Of a DNA stretch of 64,000 bases, positions 27,301 to 42,300 are shown piece after piece. The stretch is from Trogon surrucura (lineage: Eukaryota; Chordata; Aves; Trogoniformes; Trogonidae). Within the stretch, counting starts at the first letter, position 1. Every line of letters starts with the position of its first letter. The translations under genes and the position numbers were made by a program. Below the pieces are notes generated by a model. It saw only the letters and a list, made by a program, of their open reading frames with translations, was not told the DNA's origin and ran no database searches. Where the stretch lies: positions 17,275,487-17,339,486 of the forward strand of contig CM036622.1 in the NCBI GenBank assembly GCA_020746105.1, in the 5' to 3' direction.

Positions 27301-30300
27301 GAGTCAATATGGCACATATATGGCTGACCAAGCAAAGATGACTGAATAAAGTAAGCCAAATGGAAATAAGGTATTGATATCTGAAACAATGTGTCCTGGT
27401 TTGAGGCTGGCCCAGCCCTAACACTTGACACAACGCAAATAATAAATGCCTTTAACATAATTTAGAGTTACTTTATTGCATCAGTGACTAAACCACTACA
27501 AAAGTTCAGTGTAATAATCCCTATTTAGACAGTGGTAACTACATCTTAGAGATAACTGCAGAATTAATTGCCATGTTAAAAATAGGTCTTCCAATACATA
27601 GAAAATGCATTAAAGGAAGAAAATGAAGACCAAATTATATTTTTGAAGAAAGCAGGATACTTGAAAATTTACAGAAAGGGAATGTGTGTTAATTCTGCTA
27701 AGCAGCTCTTTTACAGACAACGTTGCTTTTTAGTCCAAAGTAAACTCCCCATCACCAGAGAAGAATGGTGTGTTACAATATCTAACATTCCACTGCACGC
27801 CAGGTGCAATGCAGCTGTGCAAAATAACCTAGGCTGCCTGGGCCATAGTTGCTACCTCCAGAGTTTTTCACTTGAGAGACCATACACAGATCTTATTGTA
27901 GAAAGCCTATCAGTGAAGAGACATGATAACAGATTAGTAATGAGAAAAATAGATGTTTTAAATGGCAATAATATTTGTCTCTCTCACACTAGTATTAGAG
28001 ATTAATATTTAACATTGGCAATATACTTCAGTTAAGGCATGATGATTTTTATATATGGACGTATGCAGAATAAATGACTGATATCACTTCCACCCTTGAA
28101 ATAATGGAAAAAGATCACTAAGGCAGTATGGTAGAAAGAAACTGAAAATTTAATTGATGAAAACCCAGAAAATGTAGCAGTAAAGAAACCAGACCAGCAT
28201 TGTGAGAATTCTATGAAAAATGCCTATGAAATCCAAAAAAAGGGCATTCCAATAGCTGCAACTGTATTGCACAGCTGTAACAATGATCAACATAACACAG
28301 ATAGTGTGAGAATCTGAACAAGGTTTCAAAAATATACCTCTTACTGTTTGCATGAACAAGATTTAGTTTTCTTATGTGATTATTAATTCACATGGCTTCA
28401 TGTTTAACCCAATTACAGTTGCTTAGTATCTCTTACGAATTATTTCCAACACATTCTTCTGGAATCTAAAAATCTTGGTGGCCTTAAATTAAGTTCCTGA
28501 CAGTTGTATGAGACAACCGTACTCAGTATAATCTCTAGTATATTACACTCCATGTTAGTTTCATATACCCTGTAGGAAGATTTTTATTTATCTTTTTCTT
28601 AAAATGATTTAACTGAAGTGCAATACAAAGCCTCATTGCAGAAGAAAGGCACCTCCTACACTGAACCGCACTCCAACCCTAAACTAGAATTGTGATGGGA
28701 CAAATGACACTACAATGATTATCTTTAGTGTGTGAAAATGCCTTCCCTCACTGCCCAGACACATCTACCTGATTAGATAGCTGAGCAGCCGTATAGCCAT
28801 GTTAGTGCAGGGCTATGCCAGAACAAGGACCAGGTGAGAGGCAGGAACCTGACTGCATTCACCACCTCCTGCTGAGCACCTCCTCACACTTGCCCACAGA
28901 AGGGCAAATGGAGCAGCAGCAGTTGTGTTCAGCTCTAAACCCCACATCACCACTTTCTGATAGCTTAGAGAAACACCAACACAATTTCACAGAGGTTGTA
29001 GAAGAGCTACCAGGTAATTAATTACTACTGATAACTTTTAGCCTAAGTCAACTCAAGCCAGTACATTTACAGGGGTATTGACGTGCAGAACCAAGAGCCA
29101 TTCTATGCTTGTTAGCTTTGTATTTATCCGACACTTAAATTTGCCCTACTTCACATTACATTTTCCTGTATTTTATTTAGCAGCCACAGTAAGATGCTCC
29201 AGGAAGAAAGAGATATTAGTAAAGTGTTAAATCTGCATTGCGTTTCAGTGAAGACCAAGGCACTAAAAAGAAGATCTCATGCTAGGTAGCCTGAAAAAGT
29301 GGAGGAAATATTATCATGAGAAAAATGTTTACTTTTCTTTACACTAAATGAGGTATCAGAAACAAAGACCAGAACAGAACACCAGAAATTGAGTCACTAT
29401 TTCATTTCTAGTTCCTGGGCCATTTGTTATTCCTAGTTTTGTTTTGGTGGGTTTCTTTTCCCCTTGAAGCAAGATTTTTTTACTGCACTTTAAAATAAAC
29501 TTTAAAATAAAACTAAATTCTCAGGGACTGTTTGCAATGACAATAAAGGGAGTTACCTGTAATAAACTAGCTTTTTCAGCATTCCTTTCTTTGTTTGGTA
29601 AAATTAGCTTTGCTATTGTATATATTCCATTTGCCTGTAAAAAAACAAGTATCAATATTAATAGCACTCCTTAGCATAGAAACCACAAATGCCAATGTTA
29701 CTTCAAATATATCAGAAGTTAATACCAACCAGCAAGTTCTCAACATCCTATTGCACACCTAAACTCTAAGTTCAAATTACTTAAATGTACATAAGAATTA
29801 AATCATTAAGTTTAGACTCACACCACAAAGAGCTTCAGAACAGATAACAAAGCAATGCTTCTGTCTATAGAGGTAAAGGAAATCACAGCCACATACCTCC
29901 TACCACCATGTGGGTAATTTAAATTGTCAAGAACCAACAATCCAGTCACAATAAATATAAGGTGGAGAAACACCAGAAGTGATAGCCTGAGGAGTATGTT
30001 TGTGCCTTCAGCAGGATTCTGTGAAAACCATGCTATATTTCAGCTTCCGCTTTCATGCTACCACATGTCCTCCATTAAAGTAACCATTGTGCTGGTTTGA
30101 TAGATTTAGTTCCAGTATTTCTCCCAGCTACTTGACAAGCTCCCTGTCGGAGACTCCTCTCTAGCAGAGCTGAAGGGAGTGTCAGCTCTGTTGCAGTTCC
30201 TGACACGCTTTCTTAAACCGCTCATGAAGAGTGTTGAGCTAAGGTTTAGTCTGAGCAGTAGAGCCATTGAGTCACATTCTGACCTGCTACCAGAATTGTT

Positions 30301-33300
30301 CCCAAGGCTTTAAGTAGAGACAAGGACACAAAATGGACAGGTTGAGGGCAGCTACAGCAGAAGCAAATGGTTCTCAAATCCTTGAACCAAAAGTCACTTG
30401 CCACTGAATGAGACAAACCTTCAGAAGTCATTTAGATTGACTTTCTCAGCACGTAACTCAAAGAGCTTAAAATCTTCTTCTGCTACCTGTTTTTTACCCA
30501 GGTGAGTTCCTTCAAGGGTTAGGCTAGATGATCCTTGAGGTCCCTTCCAACCTGGTAATCCATGATTCTATGATTCATCTTGTTCACCACGCAACTCCCA
30601 AAGTTACATTAGCACAGAGAAAGAAGTAGGATTTAAAATGAAAGAGGCTGTTGTAGGGTAGAACTCCAGTTGAAATAAACATACTTGAAGCTATGTCCTG
30701 ACATGAGAGCAGGGTGTTTTGATAAAAGGGAGAGGTCACCATCTTTTAACAGGATGAACAGAGGAAGAAGTTAAGCTTGAAACATCTTTTCACAGCCTGC
30801 ACACTGTCCCATCTATTTTAAGCAATTTACTGACACCACAGTTATAATGCACTGCTAGAGCAATACAGAAAAACTCTGTCTTAAAATCAGCCTTTTATTT
30901 CTTAAGTCCTCCAGGGGGCCTAGTGTTTTCAAAATATATTCAATTCAAATAACTATTATTTTCTTTTGATGAAACCAGACTCAGCCTAAAATGGATGCAG
31001 TTATGTTCTTCAGGTAAGAAGTTGTCTAAATCGGTACATTTTCTTGATGACTTTGCTGCTTAAGATACATAGGTGGATTGTGAACTGGCTCAGCAACAGA
31101 GTTCAGAGGGTTGTGATCAGTGGCACAGAGTCAAGCTGGAGGCCTGTGGCCAGTGATGTTCCCCAGGGATCAGTGCTGGGTCCAGTTTTGTTCAATATCT
31201 TCATCCACAACCTGGATGAGGGGATAGAGTGCACCCTCAGCAAATTCCCTGATGGTACGAAACTGGGAGGGGTGGCTGACACACAGGAAGGCTGTGCTGC
31301 CATCCAACGAGATCTGGACAGGCTGGAGAGCTGGGCAAAGGGAAGCTCATGAGGTTCAATAAGGACAAGTGCAGAGTCCTGCATCTGGGGAGGAATAACA
31401 CCAGGCACCAGTACAGGTTAGGGGATGTCCTGCTGGAAAGCAGCCCTGTGGAGAAAGACCTTGGAGCCCTAGTGGACAGTAAGTTGTCTGTGGGACAGCG
31501 ATGTGCCCTTGTGGCCAAGAGGGCCAATGGGATCCTGGGGTGCATTAAGAAAAGTGTGTCCAGCAGATTTAGGGAGGTTCTCCTCCCCCTGTACTCTGCC
31601 CTGGTGAGACCACACCTGGAATACTGTGTCCAGTTTTGGGCTCCCCAATTCAAGAGAGACAGGGACCTACTGGACAGAGTCCAACAGAGAGCTATGAGGA
31701 TGATCAAGGTACTTGAACATCTCTCCTATGAAGAGAGACTGAGAGAACTGAGGCTGTTTAGCCTTGAAGGGAGATGGCTGAGAGGGGGCCTTATTAACGT
31801 ATATAACTATCTGAGAGGTGGGCATCAGGAGGAAGGAGACGATCTCTTTTCAGTGGTGCCCAGCAATAGAACAAGAAATAATGGGTTTAAGTTAGAACAT
31901 AAGAAGTTCCACCTCAACATGAGGAAAAACCTTTTCACTGTGAGGGTGATAGAGCACTGGCACAGGCTGCCCAGAGAGGTTGTGGAGTCTCCTTCTCTGG
32001 AGACTTTTCAAACCTGCCAGGATGTGCTCCTGTGTGGCTGCCCTAGGGGATCCTGCTCTGGCAGGAGGGTTGGACTAGATGATCTCTAGAGGTCCCTTCC
32101 AACCTCTAACATTCTATGATTCTATGTATTTTTTCTAGACTTGCTTCCATTCCTTTCCTCTTAATCCATTAGTTTTGGAATACACACAGACCTCTTTCCC
32201 AAACATATTTAAGGCTCTTTGTCCTCTTGATTCCTCTAGGAATACTTCTAGTTGGCTTTTAAGCTAACTCAAAGGCTTTGAGCACTGACTTAAGATTTAG
32301 TGTTAGAGCTGTCTACAGCTTTTAGCTGTTACTAATGTCCTAACTATCAGTGTCTCTATGTCTGGAATCCATACCAGGGATTTTATGAATTACTTTCACA
32401 ACCATAGACTTGAGCTGATTTAAACATTACATTTTAAAATGGAGTTTAGAAACACAACCCTGGGAAAAGAATGCCAGAAATGCCAAACTCTGAGGAAAAG
32501 AGAAGTTGTTTGTGAAAAAATGTTGCACCAGTATTAAGCTGTACAGTTTGTTTTAATACACACGACATTCAGAATTTCTCAGATAATTCCATGACTACTC
32601 TTTTTTACTACCCTACTTTGAACACGGCAAAAGCATGGCAAGAGATGACAAACAAAATGAACCTTGTCTGAACAAAGCTGTTTATTCTTCCAGACTAGAT
32701 ATACATGTTGATATCTTCATGTCTATGTCTCTGTACATATATGAATATAAACATATAAAGAAACAGATACTATAGTTTTAGAAGAGCCTATTTTCCAATC
32801 CCTTTCAAATGCATTTTGTTTCTTAATTAAATGATGGTGACAGATAAGAACTAATTCAAATTATGAACTATAATACCTTACTTAACTGAATATAAAGTCT
32901 TCCTACCTGTACAACCTGGTAAGCGTTAGTCTCGTTGAGCACCAGTTCAGTAATTGCAGCACAACAGGCTAGAATAAGAATTCAGATGTAACATTTAGGA
33001 CCAGATTCATAAAGATATTCAGATAGCGTGGCGAGTTAACCTTAGCTAAGGACCAAATGCTGCTCATTCACTTTCCTTCCTTAACAGGATGGAGGGAAAA
33101 AACAGGATGGAAAAGCTCATTGGTTAAGATAAAGACAGGGAGATTGTTTACCAGTTACCATGACAGACGAAACAAACCTGGCTTGGGGAAAATCACTTTT
33201 ATTTATTGCCAATTAAAATAGGTTGTGATAACAAGAAAAAACAAAGGAAAAAAATAAACCAGCATCTTCTCCCTCACTCTCTCCATTTTTTCCCCCCAGA

Positions 33301-36300
33301 CTCATCTTCACTTCTTCACTCCTGACTCCTCTATTTCGATCTGGTGGATGAGGGTTGCAGTCAGTACGTAACAGTTCCACTCCGCTCCTCCTTTCTCCTC
33401 ACACTTTTCCCCTGCTCCAGTGTGGGTCCTCTCTGCACGTTACAGCATGAATACCCACTCCACCAAACCCCCACAGGCTGCAGGAGAATCCCTGCTCTGG
33501 TGCCTAAAGTTCCTCCTTCTCCAACTTCTGTGTTTGTGTGGTTTTGTACTGCTGTTTCTCACCTTTTTCGCCCTCCTCTGCTTCCCCAGTGGTTCTCCCC
33601 TTTACTAAGTATGTTTTCACAGATGCACCGGCTTAGCTTTGGCCAGCAGTGAGTCTGTTGTGGAGCCAGCTGTGTCCAGCACACGGCAACCCTTTAACTC
33701 TTTCCAAAAAGGTCACCCCTGCAGGCCCCCTGCTAACAAATCCTCACCACCTACATCCAATACAGAATGCTAAAAATAAATACAAGTGCTCAGTCAGAAC
33801 TAAAAAAGACCTCTATATGTCAGTGCTTACTTTTAAGAGTCCTTAAGGAAGGCAGAAGTAACACATTAATGTGCTCTACACTGGCAATACTTTTGGTACT
33901 GCAATTTATTTCACATTAACAGCTCTTCAGAGGCAAAATTCATGCCAAAGTATTCAAGAACAGTTATGTACTATGTTACAGCTTTCAGGAAGAGACTCCA
34001 AAAACTCATGTAATTCTACTAAGAATATTTCACATTGTCCTTCTATAGTCACTGGAAAAAGACTTCATCATCCAGAAGGCATTGCAGAGCAGATAGCTGA
34101 CGTGCTATGGAGAAATCTCTAAAAGGGATTCTCTCTCCATTAACTATGAGGAATCCTCACCTGACTGGCAGTCTTTAAAATACCACTTTAAAAGAGTTCC
34201 ATAATAATCAATTCATAACTGATCTACCATAGTAAATTTGAATAGAGGGAAAAATATGACCAAATAATTTCAGGTTTAAAATAAGATTTTATATATATAC
34301 ATTTGAGATGTTTTTAAAGGTGGAAGACATATATATGACTCCCATGTACTTAGTACTTCATCCTTTGCTTCTTTCTAAAAAAGTGTGTTTCTTGAAAATA
34401 TGTGCTGGTACTGCACATGTAGAAATAAACATAGGTGACTTGATGCTCCTACTCTCTAAAGCAGGTATAAAATTCTACCGTTTCAATTTCTGAAATATTT
34501 TTAATCCTTTCTCACAAGAGTAAGTAAACACAGAGGATTAGGCTTATAAACCCACCTGCCTGAAGCGACAAAGTATTTTCTTGCACCTCATCAGGACCCA
34601 AATCATCTGAAAAATGAAGATGGATCCTTCCTGCTGCATTCGCACTAGATAAACTTCCAACTGAGGAACGATCAGAAACAAGATTTCTTTCCCTGAAAAA
34701 AAAAAAAATCATTTTGCACTGTAAAAAAATGGCTCAACATATCTTTGTTAATAATTTCTGAAGTTCTGAAAATTTGGATGTTTTTCACTAAATTAGCTAA
34801 TACATTTTGAAAAAGCAAACAAGCCTTTAAACACAAAATTCCTTTACCACATTCATCAAGTACATTCACAATTCGAGTTCACTAAATAGGTGCCTGATTA
34901 ATACAAAAACTATATAAGTACACAGTAATGACATACTTATAACCTATTATTTACTTAATACACTGAAAATACAAAAAACACCTTAAAATAACAATGAAAT
35001 ATGAATAGCTAAAAATACTGCTTATTCAGTAATGATTCTAAACAACCTTTTAATTTCTGCAGTCATCACATACAGCTGAACACAATAAAGATGTAATTTG
35101 ATAAAATGGAGCTTGGTCAAATATATCTTAAAATATGAAAGAGCACCATATAATTTTCATAATGTTGAGGACTGAAAACCTACCCCTGCAGTATGTGAAG
35201 AAGCTGCTTTATTCCACCCCAAATCCGGATTTCCACACTAGTCTCAGGATCTTCACAAACCTGGACCAGAATCCAAACTACACTCCAGAGAAGTTTGATA
35301 TGATCAGAATGGAGTAAACTGAGCAAGACTGGAACTCCTTCATACATTTTCACTTGCTCCTTGACTGGTGATTCTGCACAGAGGAGACGCAGCAACTCTG
35401 CTGTGAGCCTAAAAAAAAAATCAGCAAGAAATTTTAAGAACAACTCCATTATTACTCTGCATCATCAGTAAGCAAAGGGGAAAAAACCCCACACTACAGT
35501 AAATGTTTCAGAGAGAACTGAGACCTATAAAAAAAAGAAATTAAAAAAAAATCTGCTTAAAGTCACTGTTTAATAATAATAAAAAGGAGGTGCAAATTTT
35601 CACAAGGGATGAAATCACATGTACATTGAGTTTGACTGTCAGCACAAGCAGCCAAGCACACCCAGTCAGGACAGAGGTGGCCAGGTGGACTGCAGTCACC
35701 TGCGGTGTCACCTTCTCACTAACCGCATTAGTACTACAAGTAGCACTGACTGTGTGAACTTATAAAGCCCATCTGTGGAACTAAGATAATTCCACACATA
35801 ATTGTGATTCTTCTCCAGTATGGTTAGAATTTTATGTTTAGAGATATAATTCAAAAGGTTTATAAGAGATCTGCCTTAACTTCACTCCAATTTAGGTAGA
35901 CTTTCCACAGAAAAGACAGTTTGGAGTTTCCATTTCCTGTTGAAGCAAAAAAGCTGTATGTGTGTTTGATGAAGCATAAATTCAAATTCACATCTGAAAT
36001 TAAAATTATTTTTAGCTAGCATTGACCTTCATCAGCTTCTTGTCTACATTCAAATTCCCGCTTTTATAACAAACTTTTGGTTTATGTATAATTTTAATCA
36101 TTTCAGACCCAGAAACTAAATAAAATCTTTTGGTATATTCAATTTCATCATCTTCAGTCATATGTAAAATAATTTACCTAGGTAAAATAATTAAGCATGA
36201 AATTTTTAAAAATCTCCTCAGGATTTTAAATGTGATGGGAGACATAGTATCAAATTTGAGAGTCTTCTGTTTTCTTACTGAAATGCAGATATACTATGCT

Positions 36301-39300
36301 CTGCCAGCAGTCTTAGTTGAGACGAAATTATGTTTAGAAGACTGAAGGAAACTTCATGATTTTCTGACTGAAGGGATGTGAGGTCTGACACAGACTCTGG
36401 CATAAAGCTATACATCTTGCAATTTTTTACTAGCATGTATTGGGCATCCCAGGAACTGTCAGAGTTCAGTGTGCGTTCCATCTAAGCACTTCAGTCTTCC
36501 AGGGGCAAGAGGAGATGCACCAAGGAAAGCAATTGCTGTCACTTTGTGGTAATACTGCAATTTATTTGCACTTCAGACCATCAGTGGAGAGAATATTTTG
36601 TTGCATCATTATCTGGCTGAAAACACAAAGGTGTGAGAACTTTACCTTTAGTATTTTTAAGTAGCACATTATCTAAATTCTCTAAATAAACATGCCTATA
36701 AATGAAAAAGTCAAAATATATTTTAACATAATTAATCTACAAGCAAAGTCTCACCTTTTAGAAAGCAAATCGTATTCATGTAATATCACCAGCAAGTTCT
36801 CAACAATGGTGAGCTCACTTATCTTCTCCCTACATTCTGGACTACAAATTGATTATTCCTGGTATTTATATCAAATTCAATTATACAAAAAAACCACACA
36901 TTGCTCTTCAGCCTCCCTCTTTATACACTTCACCAATTATTTTTTCTCAAATCTTAAGTAATAATATCATATTGTTCACACAAATATTTACAGGCACAAA
37001 AAAAAAGATACACTGGGTCAAGAGTGACAGTGCAACAATTTCTGATTTTCCCAGTACAGAAAAAGTAAGTGTGAAGACAAAGATACAAACACTTCATTTG
37101 TTACATACTAGAAATTAAGCAGATGAGGTACAGTTTTAGAATCGACTACAATTTCTATTAATATTTGTAATATACTCCAAACACTTTATTGTTAAGTCCA
37201 AATATAACGTATTTAAATCTGTGAAGAAAGTTAAATGTATGTATAGTTGAAAATGTATGTGTAGTATTATTTAAATTAATACTGATATTAAAAAAATACA
37301 AACTGAAATAGAATGAAATAAATTTGGGAAAAGAGAAAATCCACAAAAATCTTAGTAAATAAATTTCTACTAATCTCAAACAACTGAATTCATTCTCTTC
37401 AGTTTTGTAATTTTCCTCATAATTTTTTGTTTAGGATAAAACTGGTATACAAGTCTGGAAGTCAGCAGAACAATAATGTAGAAGCAGTAGGTTTTCTTCT
37501 ATAGAACTAAGGATGAAAGATGCTGTATCTTCCTCTTCCTTTTTTTTCCCTCCACACCAGAAAAAAACCCAGAACAGTCTTCTCTTTGTTTAAAACAGAC
37601 CTCAATGAAGAAAGGATACATGTACATGGGTTTGAATTGTACACACTCACTATTTATTACACTGAACAACATTCTTGCTGGTTATTGTAAGGCACTGTTG
37701 TATTAAGGTCAGCAAAAGACTTTTATATGCAGGAAGTCAGTTAGAATTTCAGAATCCTGAAAAGAGACTGGCAAATTTCTCCACATGAGCAAGAAGTCTG
37801 CTTGCAAGGAGCAAAGTTTCTATATAGTTTCTGCTGCTTCAGTATAAAACTAAGCAAACCTCATAAATGTCCACAGAACAAGACCTCATTTTGAAAAAGA
37901 AGTCGTCTTCCTTATAAACAGCAATTTGAATATCAAAAGATAACATTAAAAGGTGAGAACTGCAGCACATTAAGTTGAACCTACCTTTCTGCTAGGCTAG
38001 TCAGAACAAGGAGGGAACCCAAAAGCACATTGCTGTCTCTGGCGGATAACAAATTTACTAAGGTCTAGAAAAGGAAACATGAGAAAAGATAAATAAACTA
38101 TATTATTTTCTTTTACAACTCAAACACATATAGAATTATTTGTTAGAAAGTGAAAATTAAGATACTAAATTCTTACATAATACACTAAATGTCTTAAGTG
38201 CGTTTAAAGTACACTGTAAGCACACTTAAATATAAGCTTAAAGTCTTAGAATAGACCCAGTCTTAGCACAAGCAAGGCTGTTTCTTCTCAAACTGCAATT
38301 AGCACCTCTCTTGACTGCTAAAGCATCTGTCCAACTTGTAAAAATCTGTTCTTGTGTAAAACACTTCAGAACTCTAAATCAAGGTCCTCTGAAGCAAAAA
38401 GTTAATCTTCAGCTCCTATTTCAACAACGCAGTATGCAATTTAAGGCCCCATATATGTTCTGTTAATGATTTGTATCAAAACAAACTTCCTACTTGTCTA
38501 GATTCTCTAAAAATATGTGATCACAACTACCAGTGTTTTATTGCAGCGTAACAGAATCACAAAGCACTAGTTATACTGATCTTCGTCTCTGCTGTTTTTC
38601 AGTTTGGCCACAACTCAGCAATGCTTAAGTATAGATCCTTAGGCTTACTGCAACATATAGCAAGTGGTGTCTAGGCTGTCGCTGTCTAGGTTGACACTCT
38701 TCCATTCAGGCACAGACTACTTTATAAGTGAAAAATCATAGCAGAAAATTGTATTAAAAATATACATAAAAATATATTTACATTTTTAAATTACATAAAA
38801 AATATCTCATAGTAACACATAGCTCAGGAAAGTGTACACATGAGTATTAATTTTTATATGAATAAGTTTAGTCCAAACGTTTAAAACCTATTTATCTTAA
38901 ACAACCAATAAACATGCCTCAGGCCAATCAACTCACATATAAGAAATCATTTTAACGATGCTACTAATACATCTCATCATAAACTGAGATTATCTTACTT
39001 TACAAGCTCGACAAGGTAAGGAATTTACTTCCACCTAGATCAAATCTCAAAAGCATAAGTCATTCAGTTAAGTAGATAACTGGTTACAATTAGTAATTTT
39101 ATAAAGCATTTACTTTATGTGCTCCACTTGCTATAACCCATCTTCTTTGATCTTTAACAGCAGCAAGCTTCTGGAAAATGTCTATGGAACAAAAGAAGTC
39201 ATATAAAGTCAAGATTTACCACTTAATATTTTTCATTTTATTAATCAGATAATAAAGCAAAAAACAGCACATAAAGAGGTATTAATTTCTTAAAGAAACA

Positions 39301-42300
39301 TTACTTATGTGCAAAACCAAGATATGCTTTTCCACAGCAATTTCTTTTTTTTTTTACTTTTTTGATGATGCCTATCTAGTAACATCTTACTTTTTGACCA
39401 TCTCAATTATTTAAACATTTTAAGCTTCACACAAAAAACACACATTGAAAGTGCCCTCATAATTTATGTTATCAGCTATAACACTTACATGTCATGTTGA
39501 CCAACTGGTCTACATTATGCTGCTCTTCTCCATAATCAAGATAGACATTTGCTATTGTTTCCATATACTACAAGTCGGAGGGGAAAATAAAGGATACCGT
39601 TAAAAATATGCGAAAATAAAAGAACCTAGTATGCTATGCAGAGAAATAGCCTGTAGGTGGTGTATCTGTTTCACGCAACAACAATTCACCTTGAAATTAT
39701 TGCCACCTTCCAAATTTCTGAGGGATTTTTGAAAATCTCAGCTACAACGTTTTTCAAACTGCATTTCAGAGCACAACTTTAGGGACATTCCAGACAGGCA
39801 ACTATGGGACCACAGGACTCACTGGACATGACTGGTTCTTTGAAATGCAGGTGGCTCCATAAATATTAATTAACAATGACTGCATTCTAGAAATCTACAT
39901 TTGTTATAAAAACTGATTGTTTTTCTAGAAAGAAAACTCCCACCAATTTCAAAGATATTCAAGACATGTCATATCTCTCTGCTAAATCTGCACTGACAAA
40001 CAAGTATTAAAAACCCAGGACTACAGTAGCCAGTTATCAATAATGTTTTGTAAGGCAGAAGTACTATAGTACCCAAATTTGAAGGTGTTCAATGTTCTAT
40101 TACTATGCTTCTACCTTTGAAAAGTCATTTGCTGCAGTTCAAGGTGACTTCAATCATCTTCCTTCAAAAGTCTATGGTTTCTTTTGACTGAATCAATTGT
40201 GCTGACTTTTCTAATTCTTCTCTCACTTCGTTAAGCCTCCTGACTAAAAGTCCTGGGCTACTGCCGATAGATTATAAGGATAACTGCTTTGGACATCAGT
40301 GAAAAAAAAAAACCATCCCAACTGCTTATGCTCAAGGAGGAACAGACTCATTTCTTTCCAGAAACGAGAAATATACGTACACTGTTATCTACAGTGTATT
40401 TCATTCTAATCATAAACTGGCATGCAACATAATGGACAAAGGTACTGTGAGGAATTGTACCTGAGCTAGATTTTCAATGCCACGCAAGCAATGAAGCATT
40501 TCCTAAAATAAAATTAAAAAAAAAAAAAGGAATGAAAATACAGAAAATACCAGAAAGAAAGAACACTACAATATAAATGCTTTGTATGTTATGAATGTTG
40601 AGAAACCTTAAGTCCAGTGGTTGAAATCAATGGATTCTGGAGATGCTTAGCACCCTCAGAGTTTAGGGTAGATAAATCAAACCAGAGAGGTGAAATTTTG
40701 AAGATTCTGAAACTGAAACAACATTATAAGCTTTGGAACACATAGAAGAGAAATGGAGGAGAACAAATATCCTAACAGAAGTCTGAGGCTTAGTCCTGTG
40801 AAAAACAACTTTAACAGCTAATTGTTAGTAGTTCAGAGCATTAGGCTGCTAGAAGGAAGAAGCAGCTTTCAGTTTTCTTTACTTACTACATTACAGGAAT
40901 TTTACCTGGTAAAGTCAAGTACGGAGTCTAGGGCTCAGAGAAATGACCAAGCCACCAAGGCAGCTGTTACGGAGATTTAGAGGTTCTTTGCTAGGGTTAG
41001 CAACGACAGACACTACATAAGAAATATCAGAACTTGAGCAAGTTATGCAGTAACAGTGCAAATTTACTCTTGGAACCTGTTTGCAAATCACATCTTCACA
41101 TCTAGAAACGTAAACACATGCATGCAATAAGTATGCACCCCTATGAATGCATTTTTTTTATACACATGCCTTCTCTTATCCAACCAAGAAACATTATTTT
41201 GACATACTGACCTGATACCATGGATCCCTTACAAATAATCTCAGGCAGATTAATACTCGAAGAAAATGGATGGACGGAGCTTGATTAACCCACTCCCTGT
41301 AAAAGAAATATTCAAAACATAAACCAAATACAATTTTTAAAGTGTTAAAACACCTAAAACATTTTGATGCAGGAATCGATTGACTTGAAGATTAGTGAAC
41401 AACCAGCTGTATAACGTACTATACCACAGAACTTTAAATGTCATTTACATTCAGACATAGTAAGAGTTTTACATAAATTTATTTCATATATGAACACTGC
41501 CAGCCATCACTTACTATTGCTGAACTGATGCAGGAAAGTACATCCTTATGTCTAAGGACAAACTGATAATGCTTTGATGTAAACATACTGTAAGTGTTTG
41601 GATCAAGGTCCAAAAGGGTAAAATCACTGAGAATTCACATATCAAACTTCAGCATAGAAAATAAATAAACTTGTGTAAAAACACGGGTGTTAAAGATGTA
41701 AAAATGGCTAGATCTGAAATATTTTTTTAATTATCATAATCTATACTATGTTCTAAAAACTCTAATACTATTAGCCCTTGGAATAATTTGTTATTTAGTT
41801 TCAATGTTCTTGATAAGGATTATACTTCCAAATAGAATTTCCTCTTTTGTATTTCTCCATACTACTCCCCAGCACAAGACTTGGTGGAAAACACGACCCA
41901 GAACTGCACAAAGCACTCAGAGGCAGGAATCCTGCATAAAATGCCAGTGATGGCATCACTATTTCCATTGTCTGTTGAAAGTATATACTGCCATTTTCCT
42001 ATTTAAAATAAACCTAAAACTGAACAGTTTACAGTGGGGTTTTCTGTTGCTGTTTTAACTGCATGGACAGAATCTGTAGTATCTGGGCAAGTTTCCAAGG
42101 AGCAGAAGAAGTCTATGGGACATGGTAGTTCCCTTTTTATCATTTGCAGTTGGGAGCAATGCCAACAGCTAAAAATATTTCAATAAAAATAAATGTCTTA
42201 CAAACTGACTAAGAAAATCTTAGCCCATCTCTGCCATTATTCTGCTCAAAGTAATACTATTTTTCATTACAATTCCATAACTGTCCACTTGAGCACAAAA

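Noticed and set aside
27391..27450. Possible LTR start (GTGTCCTGGTTTGAGGCTGG)
   Set aside because: Too short; no LTR body, poly(A) signal or matching end could be traced downstream.
28815..29021. 68-codon ORF in a GC-richer patch
   Set aside because: Length is within chance and no family, splice context or conservation evidence is visible.
33344..33652. 102-codon plus-strand ORF
   Set aside because: Lies within the antisense LTR fragment and shows no domain.
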